Assembly: GCA_026400835.1 (NCBI GenBank) | Contig: JAPLOA010000055.1 | Location: 62,001 to 126,000 of the forward strand | Length of the DNA stretch: 64,000 nucleotides | Direction: 5' to 3' | Origin: Planctomycetales bacterium | GTDB lineage: Bacteria > Planctomycetota > Planctomycetia > Planctomycetales > Planctomycetaceae | Shown here: positions 63,078 through 64,000 of the stretch, one piece after another | How the letters are laid out: the number at the start of each line of letters is the position of its first letter | Position numbering within the stretch: the first letter of the stretch is position 1 | Notes under the pieces: model-generated | The model's input: only the letters and a program-made list of their open reading frames with translations | Database searches by the model: none | Told to the model about the DNA's origin: nothing | Made by a program: the position numbers and the translations under genes

Positions 63078-63416
63078 TCAGAAGGGGGAACGGTAGTGAC
63101 TGGATTCCCTTGAACCCATTTCTACCCAGATCGTTACATCAATGTCGTGGCTCACAAACTGCACGTGCCCATCTGCGAACGCGACGTTGACTCCGCCGGG
63201 ATGCAGACTGGTGGCTGTGTAGATTCCCGTCATCACCGAACTGCCGTTGGTGCAGCTTGGGCGATTGGGCGTGAGTGTGTGCGTATACAAAGCTGTTCCC
63301 AGCGAGTGAACACTTTGCGACTCATTCACTCGCTGGCGCGTCGGGCTTGTATTCTCAACGATTCTCGTGAACATGGCGCTGTCCAGATAAGGTACCGATG
63401 TCAAAACGTCATCCAC
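63078..63416 (-). pseudogene. DUF1559 C-terminal remnant interrupted by a dispersed repeat
   Basis: 112 codons. The second half, YTHTLTPNRPSCTNGSS followed by SLHPGGVNVAFADGHVQFVS and IDVTIWVEMGSRE, is the conserved end of DUF1559 proteins (pseudopilin-like, normally about 300 residues). The prepilin-type N-terminus and central domain are absent, and upstream sequence belongs to a divergent gene. The stretch SPTRQRVNESQSVHS is encoded by a palindromic element (63299-63336 and flank). A truncated gene or relic is more likely than a working protein. Confidence 0.7.
63299..63336. repeat. Perfect 12-bp stem palindrome within the DUF1559 remnant
   Basis: CCAGCGAGTGAA (63299-63310) and TTCACTCGCTGG (63325-63336) pair fully around a 14-base loop; the right arm continues as CGCGTCGGGCTTGT, relating it to the AACCCGACGCGTGAGCGAGG elements at 57.6 kb. 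Confidence 0.8.
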
Positions 63417-64000
63417 TGATTCGATTCGCAGATCTGTTTGGCGGGATCGCTGTCGCGGGATCGTCTGTGGCGATGATCGCGAGCTATCACTGGATCGCGG
63501 ATCTGGCTTCGCAGCTTCGGGTGCAGTATCTGATCATGCTGCTTCCGGTGATGGGGATCTGGGTCTGGACGCGTTACCATAAGGCGGCCATCGTTGGCGG
63601 ACTGGCGATGGGTGTGAACCTGTGCTTCATTGTGCCGTATTTCATCCCGCAGGACCGAGTAACGTCGGAGTCGATCAGGAATGCAGACGTCGGCCAGAGT
63701 CACGTTCGTCTTCTGTTGCTGAACGTTCTGAGGACCAATTCACAGCTCAAAGAAACCCTCAGGGAGGTGCAGACTCACAACGCCGATCTTGTGTTCCTGA
63801 TGGAAGTCTCACCAGACTGGAAGCCGATTCTGGAATCCGTTCGTGCAGAGTTTCCCCATCAGAAACAGATCCTGCGAGACGATTACACGGGTGTGGCATT
63901 TCTTTCGAAGTATCCGTGGATAACAGCGGAAGTCATTGACACAGAAGACGCTAACCCGCCCCTGGAAATCCGCTTCTCACAAATGGCCGGGCAATCGCAG
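63399..64000 (+). CDS. Endonuclease/exonuclease/phosphatase-family membrane protein, C-terminus cut by window edge
   Basis: At least 200 residues from the ATG at 63399, open to the right edge. Two or three N-terminal hydrophobic segments (FADLFGGIAVAGSSVAMIAS, LIMLLPVMGIWVW, AAIVGGLAMGVNLCFIVPYF) precede VRLLLLNVLRTNSQLKETL and NADLVFLMEVSPDW, the first two motifs of the EEP fold (Asn, then metal-binding Glu). Members cleave phosphodiesters in nucleic acids or lipids; the membrane-anchored type is common and its substrate unknown. It is divergent from and slightly overlaps the DUF1559 remnant. Confidence 0.85.

Overview
The window reads as a piece of a planctomycete chromosome. The evidence is family content: two proteins with planctomycete cytochrome/DUF1549/DUF1553 architecture, a DUF1501 protein, a DUF1559 remnant, ECF-type sigma factors beside Hanks-type Ser/Thr kinases, a secreted protein carrying an N-terminal RLESRVVMSA-type motif, many very large secreted or membrane proteins, and many palindromic dispersed repeats. 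The genus is not resolved. No tRNA, rRNA, CRISPR array, prophage or transposase gene was seen.

Layout. 1-9.2 kb: a DUF1549/DUF1553 protein cut by the left edge, an SGNH hydrolase, purine nucleoside phosphorylase overlapping an N-acetyltransferase, a polytopic membrane protein and HemW. 9.2-18.7 kb: an Ig-like/DUF1549/DUF1553 protein coupled by an ATGA overlap to a 2264-residue TPR protein that carries repeat-derived insertions. 19.1-33.2 kb: two giant envelope proteins, also ATGA-coupled, that together seem to hold three copies of one module, then a small secreted protein and a Tat-type alpha/beta hydrolase. 33.3-39.2 kb: DUF1501 protein coupled to a WD40 protein, three small proteins, a zinc-free alcohol-dehydrogenase-like oxidoreductase behind a terminator-like leader hairpin, and a DUF2294 protein.

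39.6-46.6 kb: a tightly packed minus-strand cluster for sugar or glycan work: two DegT-type aminotransferase-like proteins, two SAM methyltransferases, a protein of unknown function and a TPR/SPINDLY-type (GT41) glycosyltransferase; several genes overlap by 1-4 bases. 47-51.5 kb: csrA, an S41 C-terminal processing protease, a PPC-domain protein and a decayed PPC fragment beside it. 52-61.1 kb: two receptor-like Ser/Thr kinases and two ECF-type sigma factors. 61.2-64 kb: small secreted proteins, a DUF1559 remnant, and the start of an endonuclease/exonuclease/phosphatase-family protein cut by the right edge.

The most unusual signal is the density of palindromic elements, at least six kinds. They lie between genes and also inside genes, where they keep the frame open and add peptides to the giant TPR protein and to the N-terminus of a giant envelope protein. 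In one cluster four hairpins share a core while their outer stems differ with full pairing retained, which points to selection for structure. The second notable item is the three-module envelope protein pair, in which one gene looks like a fusion with a signal-peptide-like segment buried in the middle.
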